From assembly GCA_009746045.1 (NCBI GenBank), contig RPFO01000154.1, forward strand, positions 5,040,146-5,104,145: a stretch of 64,000 nt of DNA, in the 5' to 3' direction. This DNA is from Mesostigma viride. Its lineage: Eukaryota > Streptophyta > Mesostigmatophyceae > Mesostigmatales > Mesostigmataceae. Below the pieces are notes generated by a model, which saw only the letters and a list, made by a program, of their open reading frames with translations, was not told the DNA's origin and did no database searches. This document shows, piece after piece, positions 53,133-64,000 of the stretch. Numbering within the stretch: the first letter of the stretch is position 1; every line of letters begins with the position of its first letter. The position numbers were made by a program, and so were the translations under genes.

Positions 53133-53741
53133 GGTTGCTGACGACTTGTAAGCCAGGACACGCCTTTCCCACACACCAGGAAAAAGTGCCTTCACGGCTA
53201 TGGGAACCAGGTGCTGGCCGCCATGAGGAATTCTAGCTGCACACAAGTATGCGTGCGTATTCCCGCGCGCCAGGTATGAGTTAAGTTAACATTTTGCTGG
53301 CCATGAAGTTTGGGGCCTGGGCCGCTAGCATACCTGGTAATTCTGGGTAAATCAGGGGTAAATTGGAAAAACAAATTGTAGAATTTTTCTTGGCATCAAA
53401 AAATACACAACAGGAAAATAATATGTAGGTCAGGTTGTTCAAGTTGTTGTTGACTTGTTGCCCACCACCGCACACGGCACATGAGCAAGCAGAGATTTGG
53501 AAACGGCCGAGGGCCAGGAAACTGAACAGCATGCCATCACAAACATACAAGAAACAGAGAGGACGTCAGTAGGAAGTACGTGCACGCAGCACGACCGAGT
53601 GTACAACAATGTCGATTGGTGCAAACTGCGGCTCTGCTGCACATCTGCGGCGTGGGACACAACAACAACAACAATATTTGCCGTAAGCGGAACCGCCCAC
53701 ACAACAACAATATTTTTTTTTTGTGTGCGAAACTTGATCTG

Positions 53742-53933
53742 GCGAAGCCAATTTTCGGAAGAACCGTTAGGTTCGCCAGAATTGGCGAAGCTTATAAGGC
53801 CGTACACGTGAGAAAACATAGGAATAGGGGATGAAAATCCGTCAATCCATCCATCCATACATACATACATCCACCGAATTTGTCCCGAATTTGCAAGCAT
53901 AAGGGTGAGGTTCTTCCGAAAATTGGCTCCGCC
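53742..53933. repeat. Inverted repeat, possible small MITE
   Basis: GAAGCCAATTTTCGGAAGAAC (left, about 53,744) and GTTCTTCCGAAAATTGGCTC (right, about 53,911) are reverse complements over about 20 bp with about 150 bp between. A near-palindrome TTCGCCAGAATTGGCGAA lies just inside the left arm. No target duplication was identified. Confidence 0.6.
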
Positions 53934-54230
53934 GTAGAGTTTCAACGGGCAAGTTGCAAACACGCACGTTACTTGATATTTGCGACTGAGAGCATACATT
54001 TGAGCATTCTACTCGAGAACCCTGAAGGCTGAAGTGCCAAAATTGGGCAGTTCGTTATTTATTGTTGGATCGATCCAGCGCTCCTCGAGTGAAAAAAGAT
54101 TAATAATCGTGACAGCCATCAGCCATGGCATAATTTTATTTATATTACCAGCCAACGACCGCCCTCCTTTCAAAAGCCAAGTGCATCCGCTTGGGGGAGG
54201 GTGGGTTCATGAAATTGTACAGTCGCCAGG

Positions 54231-54440
54231 GTGAAATGGATGGTTGAAAAATTAGAGCAGCAAGTCGTGGTGGATGTAGATTTAGATAAGGATCAATACG
54301 TGGAGAGATGGGTTGAGAACATTGAACGCCTTGCGCTAGGGCTCTTTACTTTGCCGCATGCTGTTTTCTGTAATGCCAGGGCCGGGCTGCTTCGCCGTGC
54401 CCAGGCAATTGGCGTCGGAATAAACTTGTGGGTAGCATGA
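54231..54440 (+). CDS. Small open frame, 69 codons, in the 5' region of the LRRIQ1-like gene
   Basis: The protein has an acidic helical start (VVVDVDLDKDQYVERWVENI) and a hydrophobic/Arg end, and terminates 25 bp before the LRRIQ1-like start codon. It may be an upstream ORF, a separate small gene, or chance. No family recognised. Confidence 0.25.
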   Translation: MKWMVEKLEQQVVVDVDLDKDQYVERWVENIERLALGLFTLPHAVFCNARAGLLRRAQAIGVGINLWVA

Positions 54441-54465
54441 CGATTGCTGGTGGCTCGCCACGGCA

Positions 54466-64000
<9,535 letters not shown>

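Larger units (their letters stand above)
53133..54465. promoter_or_regulatory. Divergent intergenic region between eIF3g and the LRRIQ1-like gene
   Basis: About 1.3 kb that must contain both promoters and 5' untranslated regions. It has short tandem repeats (CATCCATCCATACATACATA near 53,850; ACAACAACAA near 53,670), and an inverted repeat at 53,742-53,933. No TATA box or known motif is claimed. Confidence 0.5.

Overview
This is nuclear DNA from a eukaryote, probably a flagellated unicellular alga and perhaps a green one. The support is genes with short GT-AG introns, an eIF3g gene, a long IQ/leucine-rich-repeat gene of the cilium-associated LRRIQ1 type, and many LTR and non-LTR retrotransposons. 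No rRNA, intact tRNA, bacterial operon or CRISPR array was seen. The organism is inferred from content only.

Region 1 (1 to about 15,770) is a distinct compartment. About 25 copies of a roughly 22-bp palindrome centred on CTGCAG occur here and none were noticed elsewhere. It holds a split gene on the minus strand for a DDE-transposase-like protein (1-3089), a large minisatellite that flips orientation at about 7,030 (4918-7980), and a multi-exon plus-strand locus of unknown function (8540-15474) with several apparent frameshifts. It ends where a Ty3/gypsy RT/RNase H reading frame is cut off, so the compartment may be a large mobile element that extends past the left edge of the window.

Region 2 (about 15,770-36,401) is a three-level retrotransposon nest. 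A Ty3/gypsy element on the minus strand is split within gag by a copia-like element on the plus strand (18768-34829, TSD AATGT). That element is split within its first ORF by a second copia-like element on the minus strand (19793-27449, TSD TCGAC). LTR identity agrees with this order of insertion. Both copia-like elements carry their retropepsin-like domain after the integrase, giving GAG-INT-PR-RT-RH, and have HGDD in place of YVDD at the RT active site.

Region 3 (36,402-50,230) is a graveyard of non-LTR retrotransposons: several copies of an APE-type LINE, one element with a restriction-like C-terminal nuclease, and SINE-like repeats. One LINE is interrupted by a 1,054-bp element with a 5-bp TSD, built from three exact 326-bp periods and four perfect 76-bp palindromes.

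Region 4 (50,941-64,000) holds the two convincing host genes, divergently arranged: eIF3g on the minus strand (two exons) and an LRRIQ1-like gene on the plus strand (nine exons in view, running off the right edge). Introns of the latter are loaded with simple repeats (CT tract, G-rich tract, GTCGGC-type minisatellite).
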